Below are positions 33,138-41,609 of a DNA stretch of 64,000 nucleotides, piece after piece. The position numbers and the translations under genes are program-made. The notes beneath the pieces are model-generated. The model was not told the origin of the DNA. It saw only the letters and a list, made by a program, of their open reading frames with translations, and searched no databases. Source of the DNA: Bradyrhizobium sp. CB1015 (GTDB lineage Bacteria; Pseudomonadota; Alphaproteobacteria; Rhizobiales; Xanthobacteraceae); NCBI RefSeq assembly GCF_025200925.1, contig NZ_CP104174.1, forward strand, positions 3,286,001 to 3,350,000, given 5' to 3'. Numbering within the stretch: position 1 is the first letter of the stretch; every line of letters starts with the position of its first letter.

Positions 33138-34132
33138 TGGACAAGAATTTCGCTGCGCGGCGCCGCCGCGACCTCATCATCGCCGCGGTGCTGGCCGGGC
33201 TGGCGGCGTTGGCGCCGCTGTTCGTCAAGGACGTCTACGTCCAGAACATCCTGATCCTGACCTTGATGTATGCGGCGCTGTCGCAGAGCTGGAACATCCT
33301 GTCCGGCTATTGCGGCCAGATCTCGCTGGGCCACGCGCTTTATTTCGGCATCGGCGCCTACACCACCGAGCTCCTGTTCACCAAGTTCGGCGTGCTGCCC
33401 TGGTTCGGCATGCTCGGCGGCGGCGTGATTGCCGCCCTGATCGCGATGGGGCTCGGCTATCCCTTCTTCCGCCTGCGCGGCCATTACTTCGTGATCGCGA
33501 CCATCGTCATCGCCGAAATCGGACTGCTGCTGTTCCAGAACTGGGAGTGGGCGGGCGCCGCGATGGGCATCACCATTCCGATCCGCGGCGACAGCTGGCT
33601 GAAATTCCAGTTCCTGCGTACCAAGCTGCCATACTTCTACTTCGCGCTGGCGCTGTGCTGTCTCGCCTGGTTCGTCACCTGGTGGCTGGAAGATTCCAAA
33701 TGGGGCTTCTGGTGGCGTGCGGTGAAGGACAATCCGGAAGCCGCCGAAAGCCTCGGCGTCGTCGTGTTCAACTCCAAGATGGGCGCGGCCGCCGTCTCGG
33801 CTTTCCTCGTCGCCATCGGCGGCGCCTTCTATGCGCAGTTTCTCGCCTATATCGATCCTGAAAGCGTGATGGGCTTCCAGTTCTCGCTGCTGATGGCACT
33901 GCCGGCGGTGCTCGGCGGCATCGGCACCCTCTGGGGTCCGGTGTTGGGGGCCGCCATCCTGATCCCGATGACCGAGCTGACGCGCTCCTATATCGGCGGC
34001 TCCGGTCGCGGCGTCGATCTCATCGTCTACGGTGCGCTGATCGTGGCGATCTCGCTGGCCTTGCCGCGCGGCCTGGTGAGCCTGTTCTCCCGTGCAAAAC
34101 CCAAGAACCAGGTCAAGGGAGCCACGCGATGA
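33137..34132 (+). CDS. branched-chain-type ABC transporter permease (LivM-like)
   Basis: Second permease, 331 residues, LivM type. Several membrane segments are present, with the conserved LSQSWNILSGYCGQISLGHALYFGIGAY and the coupling loop RAVKDNPEAAESLGVVV. Its ATG shares the last base of the LivH stop (TGATG), and its end overlaps the LivG start by 4 bases, so translation is coupled along the operon. Confidence 0.92.
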   Translation: MDKNFAARRRRDLIIAAVLAGLAALAPLFVKDVYVQNILILTLMYAALSQSWNILSGYCGQISLGHALYFGIGAYTTELLFTKFGVLPWFGMLGGGVIAALIAMGLGYPFFRLRGHYFVIATIVIAEIGLLLFQNWEWAGAAMGITIPIRGDSWLKFQFLRTKLPYFYFALALCCLAWFVTWWLEDSKWGFWWRAVKDNPEAAESLGVVVFNSKMGAAAVSAFLVAIGGAFYAQFLAYIDPESVMGFQFSLLMALPAVLGGIGTLWGPVLGAAILIPMTELTRSYIGGSGRGVDLIVYGALIVAISLALPRGLVSLFSRAKPKNQVKGATR

Positions 34133-34860
34133 CCGCGCTGCTCGAAACCCGCGGCGTCTGGCAGCGCTTCGGCGGTCTCGTCGCCAACAGCGACGTCTCG
34201 ATCTCGGTCGGCCGCGGCGAGATCGTCGGCCTGATCGGCCCGAACGGCGCCGGCAAGTCGACGCTGTTCAATCTCATCGCCGGCGTGCTGCCGCCGACGC
34301 AAGGCTCGATTCTATTCGATGGCGAGGACGTCACCAATCTGCCGGCGGCCGAGCGCTGCCAGCGCGGCGTCGGTCGCACCTTCCAGGTCGTGAAGAGCTT
34401 CGAAACCATGACTGTCGTCGACAACGTCATCGTCGGCGCGCTCGTGCGCAACACAGTGATGCGTGAAGCGCGCCGCAAGGCGCATGAGGTGCTCGAGTTC
34501 ACCGGCCTTGCCGCGCGCGCCGATGTGCTCGCCAGCGACCTCGTGCCGGCCGAGAAGCGCCGCCTCGAAGTCGCGCGGGCGCTTGCGACCGAACCGAAGC
34601 TGCTGCTGCTCGACGAGGTCCTCACCGGCCTGACGCCGACCGAGGCGCAGACCGGCGTTGCCCTGGTGCGCAAGGTGCGCGATGCCGGCATCACCGTGCT
34701 GATGGTCGAGCACGTCATGGAGATCGTGATGCCGCTGGTGGACCGCGCCATCGTGCTCGACCTCGGCAAAGTGCTGGTCGAGGGCAAGCCCGCCGACGTC
34801 GTCCGCGATCCCAAGGTGATCAAGGCATATCTGGGAGATCGTCATGCTGTCGGTGCGTGA
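34129..34860 (+). CDS. branched-chain-type ABC transporter ATP-binding protein (LivG-like)
   Basis: ATPase subunit of 243 residues. Walker A is GPNGAGKSTLFN and Walker B LLLLDEVLTGL. The signature segment reads DLVPAEKRRLEVARAL, so the standard LSGGQ is replaced, as is common in LivG proteins. The residue after the Walker B Glu is Val instead of the usual Pro. C-terminal HVMEIVMPLVDRAIVLDLGK is typical. It overlaps both neighbours. Confidence 0.92.
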   Translation: MTALLETRGVWQRFGGLVANSDVSISVGRGEIVGLIGPNGAGKSTLFNLIAGVLPPTQGSILFDGEDVTNLPAAERCQRGVGRTFQVVKSFETMTVVDNVIVGALVRNTVMREARRKAHEVLEFTGLAARADVLASDLVPAEKRRLEVARALATEPKLLLLDEVLTGLTPTEAQTGVALVRKVRDAGITVLMVEHVMEIVMPLVDRAIVLDLGKVLVEGKPADVVRDPKVIKAYLGDRHAVGA

Positions 34861-35548
34861 AGTCACCACGGCCTATCAGGGCCTGGTCGCGATCTCCGCG
34901 GTCTCGATCGAGGTCGAGAAGAGCGAGATCGTCTGCGTCGCCGGCGCCAACGGCGCGGGCAAGTCGACGCTCCTGAAATCCATCGCCGGTGCCGAACGCC
35001 CGCGCTCGGGCACCGTGACCTTCGACGGCAAACGCCTCGACGGCATGGCGCAGCATCACATCACGGCGACCGGCATCGCCTATGTGCCGGAAAACCGCCG
35101 CCTGTTCCCGCGCTTGTCAGTGCGCGACAATCTGCGTCTCGGCAGCTACCTCTACCGCGGCGAGGCGGACCGCGAAGGGCCGCTCGATCTCGTCTTCAAC
35201 CTGTTTCCGCGCCTCCAGGAGCGTTTGGAGCAGCGCGCCGAGACGCTCTCTGGCGGCGAGCAGCAGATGCTCGCAATCGGCCGCGCCCTGATGACGCGCC
35301 CGCGGCTGTTGATGCTGGACGAGCCCTCGCAGGGAATCATGCCGAAGCTGGTGGATGAGATTTTCCAGGCCGTGAAGCGCATCCGCGACGCCGGCATGAC
35401 CGTGCTGATCGTCGAGCAGCGCATGGCCGAGTGCCTCGAGATCGCCGACCGCGCCTACATTCTGCAGACCGGCCGCGTGCTGATGCAGGGCCCGTCCGCG
35501 GAGATCAAGGGCAATCCGGACGTGAGGAAGGCGTATCTGGGGCTGTAG
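34844..35548 (+). CDS. branched-chain-type ABC transporter ATP-binding protein (LivF-like)
   Basis: Second ATPase, 234 residues, with a canonical nucleotide site: Walker A GANGAGKSTLLKS, signature LSGGEQQMLAIGRAL, Walker B LLMLDEPSQG. The start overlaps LivG by 17 bases. It pairs with LivG to drive the importer. This completes a full Liv-type transporter, unlike the ATPase-less locus at 15323-20950. Confidence 0.93.
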   Translation: MLSVREVTTAYQGLVAISAVSIEVEKSEIVCVAGANGAGKSTLLKSIAGAERPRSGTVTFDGKRLDGMAQHHITATGIAYVPENRRLFPRLSVRDNLRLGSYLYRGEADREGPLDLVFNLFPRLQERLEQRAETLSGGEQQMLAIGRALMTRPRLLMLDEPSQGIMPKLVDEIFQAVKRIRDAGMTVLIVEQRMAECLEIADRAYILQTGRVLMQGPSAEIKGNPDVRKAYLGL

Positions 35549-35577
35549 GCGCTGCCGTAGTCGCCACGATATCCGCC

Positions 35578-35720
35578 GTCATCCTGAGGTACGCGCTCTT
35601 ACGCGCCTCGAAGGATGGGCCGCGAGCGCCTGTAGCCCATCCTTCGAGGCTTGCGATCCGCTGCATCGCAAGGCTCGCACCTCCAGCGACAACCGGTTCG
35701 CGGTTGCGCGGGGATGACGG
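35578..35720. repeat. dispersed palindromic repeat, family A variant
   Basis: GTCATCCTGAGGTACGCGC and CGCCTCGAAGGATGGGC on the left are followed by CCCATCCTTCGAGGCTTGC and CGCAAGGCTCGCACCTC on the right. It fills the gap between convergent LivF and otnC genes. Confidence 0.8.
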
Positions 35721-35732
35721 CGGAGTGTTTGG

Positions 35733-36419
35733 CTAGTGCCCGTGCCCGAGCTCCGGCAGCGTCACCCCGAACACCTTCACCAGATCCTTCACCTGCTCCG
35801 GCGACAGATATCGCGGGTTCATCCCGCGCAGCAGCAGATACAGCTTCGCCGTCTCCTCCAGCTCTTCCGTCGCGAACACCGCGGCCTCCAGCGTGTCGCC
35901 GGCGACGACCGGGCCGTGATTGGCGAGCAGCACGGATGAGTATTTCCCCGCCAGCCCCTTGATCGCGTCCGCGACCGCGGGATCGCCGGGGCGGTAATAG
36001 GGCACGAGTGCGGTGGCGCCGCATTTCATCAGGTAATAGGCCGTCATCGGCGGCAGCGCGGCGCGCGGGTCGATCTCGGGGAGCATCGAGAGCGCGACCG
36101 AATGGGTGGAGTGCAGATGCACGATGGCCCGCGCGCTTCCGCGCGTGTCGTAGAGCGCATTGTGCAGCGGAACTTCCTTGGTCGGCGCATCGCCCGAGAC
36201 CAGCCGGCTCCCGCTGTCCAGCCGCGACAGCTTTGCGGGATCCAGGAAGCCGAGCGAAGCGTTGGTCGGCGTCACCAGCCAGCCGCCATCGTCCAGCTTG
36301 ACGCTGATATTGCCGGAGGAGCCCGGCGTCAGCCCGCGCTCGAACAGGGACCGTCCGAAGCGGCAGATCTCCTCGCGCAGCCTTGTTTCGTTGCTCGTTT
36401 CGGTTCTCATGGCCGTCAT
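35733..36419 (-). CDS. otnC: 3-oxo-tetronate 4-phosphate decarboxylase (class II aldolase family)
   Basis: Zinc-dependent class II aldolase/adducin-family enzyme of 228 residues. In the tetronate pathway OtnC decarboxylates 3-oxo-tetronate 4-phosphate to dihydroxyacetone phosphate. Metal ligands are in AIVHLHSTHSVALS and the later SSVLLANHGPVV; TPGSSGNIS is the phosphate-binding loop. The assignment rests on the adjoining ltnD, otnI and otnK genes. The ATG at 36419 is preferred, with alternatives at 36434 (GTG) and 36410. It is divergent from its partner genes. Confidence 0.87.
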   Translation of the reverse strand: MTAMRTETSNETRLREEICRFGRSLFERGLTPGSSGNISVKLDDGGWLVTPTNASLGFLDPAKLSRLDSGSRLVSGDAPTKEVPLHNALYDTRGSARAIVHLHSTHSVALSMLPEIDPRAALPPMTAYYLMKCGATALVPYYRPGDPAVADAIKGLAGKYSSVLLANHGPVVAGDTLEAAVFATEELEETAKLYLLLRGMNPRYLSPEQVKDLVKVFGVTLPELGHGH

Positions 36420-36526
36420 GCCTGCTTGTCTCACGCTTTGGCAGCGCGGCCAAGCCGTGTTATTCGGTTGCCAAGCTGCCGCAAAGGGCGGCTATTTTGG
36501 GAAACGTTCGCAAGGGTCAGTTGCAT

Positions 36527-37444
36527 ATGTCCGCCTCCACGTCACAAAGTCAGCGTATCGCCGTCGTCGGGCTCGGCTCGATGGGATTTGGCATGGCGAC
36601 CTCACTCAAGCGCGCCGGCCACGCCGTGACCGGCTGCGACGTCTCGGCTGATGCGGTGGCGCGGTTCGTGAAGGACGGTGGCGCAGGCGCCAAAACGCCG
36701 GCCGAGGCGGCCAAGAGCGCCGATATCGTCGTCAGCGTCGTAGTGAATGCCGCCCAGACCGAGGCGATCCTGTTCGGCAAGGATGGCGCGGCCGAAACCA
36801 TGCCGAAGGACAGCGTGTTCGTCTCCTCCGCCACCATGGACCCGGACGTGGCGCGGCGGCTCGCAAAACAGCTTGAGGCGACCGGCCGGCACTATCTGGA
36901 TGCCCCGATCTCCGGCGGGGCGCAGCGCGCCGCACAAGGCGAGCTGACGATCCTCGCCTCCGGCAGTCCCGCCGCCTTTGCGAAGGCGCGGCCGGCGCTC
37001 GATGCCATGGCTGCAAAGCTCTACGAGCTCGGCGATGCGGCCGGGCAGGGCGCTGCATTCAAGATGATCAATCAGCTGCTCGCCGGCGTGCACATCGCCG
37101 CCGCCAGCGAAGCCATGGCGTTCGCGGCCAAGCAGGGCCTCGACATCCGCAAGGTCTACGAGGTGATCACGGCTTCCGCCGGCAATTCCTGGATGTTCGA
37201 GAACCGCATGCCGCACGTGCTCGACGGCGACTACACGCCGCGAAGCGCGGTGGAGATCTTCGTCAAGGATCTCGGCATCATCCAGGATATGGCGCGCAGC
37301 GCCCGATTCCCCGTGCCGGTCTCCGCCGCCGCGCTCCAGATGTTCCTGATGACGTCGGCCGCCGGCATGGGCCGCGACGATGACGCATCGGTGACGCGGA
37401 TGTATGCGCAGGTCACCGGCGTCAAGCTGCCCGGCGACAAGTAA
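36527..37444 (+). CDS. ltnD: L-threonate dehydrogenase
   Basis: NAD-dependent beta-hydroxyacid dehydrogenase family enzyme, 305 residues, which in this pathway oxidises L-threonate to 2-oxo-tetronate. The Rossmann motif is VVGLGSMGFGMATSL, the substrate loop YLDAPISGGAQRAAQG and the catalytic Lys lies in GAAFKMINQLLAG. The start MSASTSQS at 36527 is chosen over a longer frame that runs into otnC. otnI follows after 11 bases. Confidence 0.88.
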   Translation: MSASTSQSQRIAVVGLGSMGFGMATSLKRAGHAVTGCDVSADAVARFVKDGGAGAKTPAEAAKSADIVVSVVVNAAQTEAILFGKDGAAETMPKDSVFVSSATMDPDVARRLAKQLEATGRHYLDAPISGGAQRAAQGELTILASGSPAAFAKARPALDAMAAKLYELGDAAGQGAAFKMINQLLAGVHIAAASEAMAFAAKQGLDIRKVYEVITASAGNSWMFENRMPHVLDGDYTPRSAVEIFVKDLGIIQDMARSARFPVPVSAAALQMFLMTSAAGMGRDDDASVTRMYAQVTGVKLPGDK

Positions 37445-37455
37445 GAGGATCTCCA

Positions 37456-38238
37456 ATGCCGCGTTTCGCCGCCAATCTCTCGATGATGTTCACCGAGGTG
37501 CCGTTCCTCGACCGCTTCGACGCTGCTGCGCAAGCGGGCTTCACCGCGGTGGAGTTCCTGTTTCCCTACGAGCATCCCGCCGAGGTTGTCGGCGAGCGGC
37601 TCAAGCGCAACGGCCTGACCCAGGCGCTGTTCAACCTGCCGCCGGGCGACTGGAACGCCGGCGAGAAAGGCTTTGCCGCGCTGCCATCACGCTTCTCCGA
37701 TCTCAAGGCGAGCCTCGATACGGCACTGCCTTATGCCAAGGCGACCGGCGTCAAGCGCCTGCACCTGATGGCCGGCATCGCCAACCGCAGCGAGCGCGTC
37801 GCGATCGAGGCCTTCTACAAATCGGTGGCCTGGGCTGCGGAATTCTTCGCGCCCCACGGCATCGACGTCGTGATCGAGCCGATCAATGCGCGCAACGTGC
37901 CCGGCTACTTCCTCAACGATTTCGGCTTCGCGCGGGATCTGATCCAGGAGCTGAGGCTTGCGAACCTGAAACTCCAGTTCGACATCTATCACTGCCAGAT
38001 CATCCACGGCGACGTCACCATGCGCTTGCGCGAGATGATGCCGATCATCGGCCACATCCAGATCGCCAGCATTCCCTCGCGCAACGAGCCCGACGGCGAG
38101 GAGCTGAACTTTCCGTTCCTGTTCGAAGAGCTCGACCGGCTCGGCTATGCCGGCTTCGTCGGCTGCGAATACAATCCGCGCGGCAAGACCACCGATGGCC
38201 TCGCCTGGTTCAAGCCCTATGCGGGAGTGAAGCCGTGA
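37456..38238 (+). CDS. otnI: 2-oxo-tetronate isomerase (hydroxypyruvate isomerase-like)
   Basis: TIM-barrel protein of the xylose-isomerase-like family, 260 residues. It converts 2-oxo-tetronate to 3-oxo-tetronate in the known pathway. The opening PRFAANLSMMFTEVPFLDRF, the metal-site Glu in DVVIEPINARNVPGYF and FDIYHCQIIHGDVT match the OtnI/hydroxypyruvate isomerase group. GAGGATCTCC precedes the ATG. Its stop overlaps the GTG of otnK. Confidence 0.9.
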   Translation: MPRFAANLSMMFTEVPFLDRFDAAAQAGFTAVEFLFPYEHPAEVVGERLKRNGLTQALFNLPPGDWNAGEKGFAALPSRFSDLKASLDTALPYAKATGVKRLHLMAGIANRSERVAIEAFYKSVAWAAEFFAPHGIDVVIEPINARNVPGYFLNDFGFARDLIQELRLANLKLQFDIYHCQIIHGDVTMRLREMMPIIGHIQIASIPSRNEPDGEELNFPFLFEELDRLGYAGFVGCEYNPRGKTTDGLAWFKPYAGVKP

Positions 38239-39509
38239 CCCTCGCATTGGGCTGCATCGCCGACGACTATACCGGCGCCTCCGATCTCGCCAACACGCTG
38301 ACGCGCGCGGGCCTGCGCACCGTCCAGACCATCGGTATACCTGCCGACGATCTGGCGCTGCCCGAGGTCGATGCCGTCGTGGTGTCGCTGAAGAGCCGCT
38401 CGATCGAGGCCGGCCTTGCCGTGTCGCGCTCGCGCGCGGCGGACAAATGGCTGCGCGGCCGCGGCGCTGGCCACGTGCTGTTCAAGATCTGCTCGACCTT
38501 CGATTCCACCGACGCCGGCAATATCGGCCCCGTCATGGACGCGCTGCGTGCCGATTGCGGCGAGGGAGCCGTGCTGGTGACGCCGGCCTTCCCGGAGACC
38601 GGGCGCACCGTCTATCAGGGCAATCTGTTCGTCGGCGCCGTGCCGCTGAACGAGAGCCCGCTCAAGGACCATCCGCTCAACCCGATGCACGATTCCAACC
38701 TGGTGCGCGTGCTGGCGCGCCAGAGCGGGACGCAGGTCGGCCTCGTCGATCTCGCCACCGTCATGCGCGGCGCGGAGGCGGTGCGGGCACGGCTGGCCGA
38801 GCTCGTCGCCAAGGGTATCGGTGCCGCGATCGTCGACGCCGTGTTCGACCGCGACCTCGAGACCATCGGTCTCGTCGCCGCCGAACACCTTCTGTCGGTC
38901 GGCGCGTCGGGCATGGGCCTCGGGCTTGCCCGCGCGCTGGTGTCGACGGGCAAGGTGAAGCCGGCGCCGAGCAGCGAAACCGGCGCAGCCGTCGGCGGCA
39001 TGGCGGCATGCCTTGCCGGCAGCTGCTCGCAGGCGACGCTTCAGCAGATCGCCGTCGCCGAACGCATCATGCCGGTGCTCCATCTCGATCCCGAGCGGAT
39101 CGTCACAGGCACCGAGGAAGCGCAGCGCGCGCTGGACTGGGCAAGGCCACGGCTTGCGGAAGGCCCGGTGCTGATCGCCTCGAGCGCGACGCCGGAAGCC
39201 GTTGCCGCCGTGCAGGCACGCCATGGCCGCGATGCCGCCGGTCACGCCATCGAGCAGGCCATGGCCGGGATCGCGGAGGGGCTGGTGCAGGCCGGCGTCC
39301 GGCGCTTGATCGTCGCCGGTGGCGAGACATCCGGCGCCGTGGTCGATCGGTTGAAGATTCCGGGATTTCTCGTAGGAGTGGAAATCGCCGCCGGAGTCCC
39401 TGTGCTGCGCGCGGTCGGCTCGGAGGCTGGCGACATGTTGCTCGCCCTGAAGTCCGGAAATTTCGGCGGCGCAGAGTTCTTCACGGATGCGCTTAGGCTC
39501 ATGCGCTGA
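38235..39509 (+). CDS. otnK: 3-oxo-tetronate 4-kinase
   Basis: ATP-dependent kinase of the four-carbon acid sugar kinase (DUF1537) family, 424 residues. The N-terminal domain opens with LGCIADDYTGASDLANTLTRAG. The C-terminal nucleotide domain has LIVAGGETSGAVVDRL and SGNFGGAEFFTDAL. It phosphorylates 3-oxo-tetronate ahead of OtnC. The GTG start at 38235 overlaps the otnI stop (GTGA), and a longer frame from 37404 is an artefact. Confidence 0.92.
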   Translation: MTLALGCIADDYTGASDLANTLTRAGLRTVQTIGIPADDLALPEVDAVVVSLKSRSIEAGLAVSRSRAADKWLRGRGAGHVLFKICSTFDSTDAGNIGPVMDALRADCGEGAVLVTPAFPETGRTVYQGNLFVGAVPLNESPLKDHPLNPMHDSNLVRVLARQSGTQVGLVDLATVMRGAEAVRARLAELVAKGIGAAIVDAVFDRDLETIGLVAAEHLLSVGASGMGLGLARALVSTGKVKPAPSSETGAAVGGMAACLAGSCSQATLQQIAVAERIMPVLHLDPERIVTGTEEAQRALDWARPRLAEGPVLIASSATPEAVAAVQARHGRDAAGHAIEQAMAGIAEGLVQAGVRRLIVAGGETSGAVVDRLKIPGFLVGVEIAAGVPVLRAVGSEAGDMLLALKSGNFGGAEFFTDALRLMR

Positions 39510-39682
39510 GCGCAGGGCATTCTTAGCTGCCTGTTCACTTGTTTCGGGCTCCGTAACTCGCACGGAGTCGTCGCTGACACCTGCACGGGTGCTCTGCTGT
39601 CGGATGTCGGTGCTGCTCCCCTTTGGTTGATTCGTAAAACTTCCGGGCGCGGCACCGCCGCCAGCACAAAGAGACTCCTATT

Positions 39683-41374
39683 ATGCTCGCCACCATTTCC
39701 ATCCGCGCCAAGATCATCAGTGTCGTGGCGTTCCTGCTGGTCGCGATGGCCGGCATGGGCCTGCTCGCCGTCATGAAGATGCGGTCCATGAACGCCAACA
39801 CGGTCGACATCACGACGAGCTGGATGCCGAGCGTGCGGGTGCTGGGCGAGATCCGGGCCGCGGTCATCACCTACCGCAACGTGGTCCGCGAGCACATGCT
39901 GGCCGAGACGCTGGATGACAAGCTGGAGGCGGAGAAGACTGCGGCGACCGTCACGGAGATGTTGGCCAAGGCTCGAAAGAACTACGAGCCGATGATCACC
40001 TCGCCGGAAGAGCGGGCGCTCTATGGCGAGTGGTCGAAGTTGTGGAGCGAGTACCAGAAGGGCGCCCAGGAGGTCATGGAACTGTCGCGCATGGAGGCCG
40101 GCAAAGTTCCGCACGGGTCCCATGAGCTCAACACCAAGACGGTCAACAAGATCGGCCTGAAGTCCGACGAGGTCCTGCAGAAGGACATCGATCTCAACAC
40201 CAAGGGCGGCGGCCAGGCCGCCAGCGACGCCGCCGACAGCTACGCCTATGCCTTCATGCTGGTCTCGGCCATTCTCGGCGCGGCCGTCGTCATCGGCATC
40301 GGCGTCGGCTTCTACCTCGTCCGCGACGTCTCCAGCGGCATCAACTCCATCACGCTGCCGATGCAGGCGCTGGGCCGGGGCGACCTCTCCGCCGAGGTCC
40401 CGCATCGCGGCGAGAAGACCGAGATCGGCGCCATGGCCGACGTGCTCCAGATCTTCAAGGAGGCGCTGATCGCCAAGAAGGCCGCCGACGAAGCCGCCGC
40501 GGCCGACGCCGAGGCCAAGATCGAGCGCGGCCGCCGCGTCGACAACATCACCCGCGAATTCGAAACCATGATCGGCGAGATCGTCCAGACCGTGTCGTCG
40601 GCCTCGACCCAGTTAGAGGCCTCCGCCTCGACCCTGACCGCGACGGCCGACCGTTCGCAGCGGCTGGCGACCACGGTGGCCGGCGCTTCGGAGGAAGCCT
40701 CGACCAACGTGCAATCGGTGGCGTCGGCGACCGAGGAGATGGCCTCGTCGGTCGGCGAGATCAGCCGCCAGGTGCAGGAATCGGCGCGGATGGCGGGCGA
40801 TGCCGTCGGTCAGGCCCGTGCCACCACCGAACGCGTCGCCGAATTGTCCAAGGCCGCCGCGCGCATCGGCGACGTCGTCGAGCTGATCAACACCATCGCG
40901 GGCCAGACCAACCTGCTGGCGCTGAACGCCACCATCGAGGCGGCGCGCGCGGGCGAAGCCGGCCGCGGCTTTGCCGTGGTCGCCTCCGAGGTGAAGGCGC
41001 TCGCCGAGCAGACCGCAAAGGCGACCGGCGAGATCGGCCAGCAGATTTCCGGCATCCAGGCGGCGACCAATGATTCGGTCGGAGCGATCAGGGAGATCTC
41101 ATCGACCATCGAGCGCCTGTCGGAGATCTCGTCGGCCATCGCGGCTGCGGTGGAAGAGCAGGGCGCCGCGACGCAGGAGATCGCCCGCAATGTGCAGCAG
41201 GCGGCGCAGGGCACCCAGCAGGTGTCGTCCAACATCACCGACGTGCAGCGCGGCGCGACCGAGACCGGCACGGCTTCCTCGCAGGTGCTGTCCGCGGCGC
41301 AGATGCTGTCGAACGATTCGAGCCGGCTGAAGACCGAGGTCGGCAAGTTCCTGACCAACGTCCGCGCTGCGTAA
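39683..41374 (+). CDS. methyl-accepting chemotaxis protein
   Basis: Transmembrane chemoreceptor of 563 residues. One membrane helix at about residues 8-30 and another near 190-210 flank a helical periplasmic sensor of four-helix-bundle type. A HAMP domain follows ([28 protein letters not shown]), then a long cytoplasmic coiled coil with the signalling tip [26 protein letters not shown]. Ligand unknown. Its signalling half is nearly the same as that of the next gene. A strong terminator follows. Confidence 0.93.
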   Translation: MLATISIRAKIISVVAFLLVAMAGMGLLAVMKMRSMNANTVDITTSWMPSVRVLGEIRAAVITYRNVVREHMLAETLDDKLEAEKTAATVTEMLAKARKNYEPMITSPEERALYGEWSKLWSEYQKGAQEVMELSRMEAGKVPHGSHELNTKTVNKIGLKSDEVLQKDIDLNTKGGGQAASDAADSYAYAFMLVSAILGAAVVIGIGVGFYLVRDVSSGINSITLPMQALGRGDLSAEVPHRGEKTEIGAMADVLQIFKEALIAKKAADEAAAADAEAKIERGRRVDNITREFETMIGEIVQTVSSASTQLEASASTLTATADRSQRLATTVAGASEEASTNVQSVASATEEMASSVGEISRQVQESARMAGDAVGQARATTERVAELSKAAARIGDVVELINTIAGQTNLLALNATIEAARAGEAGRGFAVVASEVKALAEQTAKATGEIGQQISGIQAATNDSVGAIREISSTIERLSEISSAIAAAVEEQGAATQEIARNVQQAAQGTQQVSSNITDVQRGATETGTASSQVLSAAQMLSNDSSRLKTEVGKFLTNVRAA

Positions 41375-41400
41375 GATTTCGCGCGAGGAGTGCCCAGCCA

Positions 41401-41436
41401 AAGAGCGGCGTCAAAAGCGCCGCTCTTTTTCTTTTC
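41401..41436 (+). terminator. rho-independent terminator after the first chemoreceptor
   Basis: AAGAGCGGCG (41401-41410) pairs with CGCCGCTCTT (41418-41427) across a 7-base loop and runs into a T-rich tail. It separates the two chemoreceptor genes into independent transcripts. The rest of the 235-base gap holds no gene. Confidence 0.88.
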
Positions 41437-41609
41437 ACGGCCGGTAGCATGATGGCGCCTGCGGGTAACATCATGGGGCGTTACCGTAAACCTACGTAGG
41501 GCGGGTTTTCACCGTTGGTTAAATTCGCTCCATAAAATTGCAGCAGACGACTCGAGTAGCGGCCGTCCGAATTGGAATGAGTCCATCATCAGTTCGTTTG
41601 GAGGCCCCG

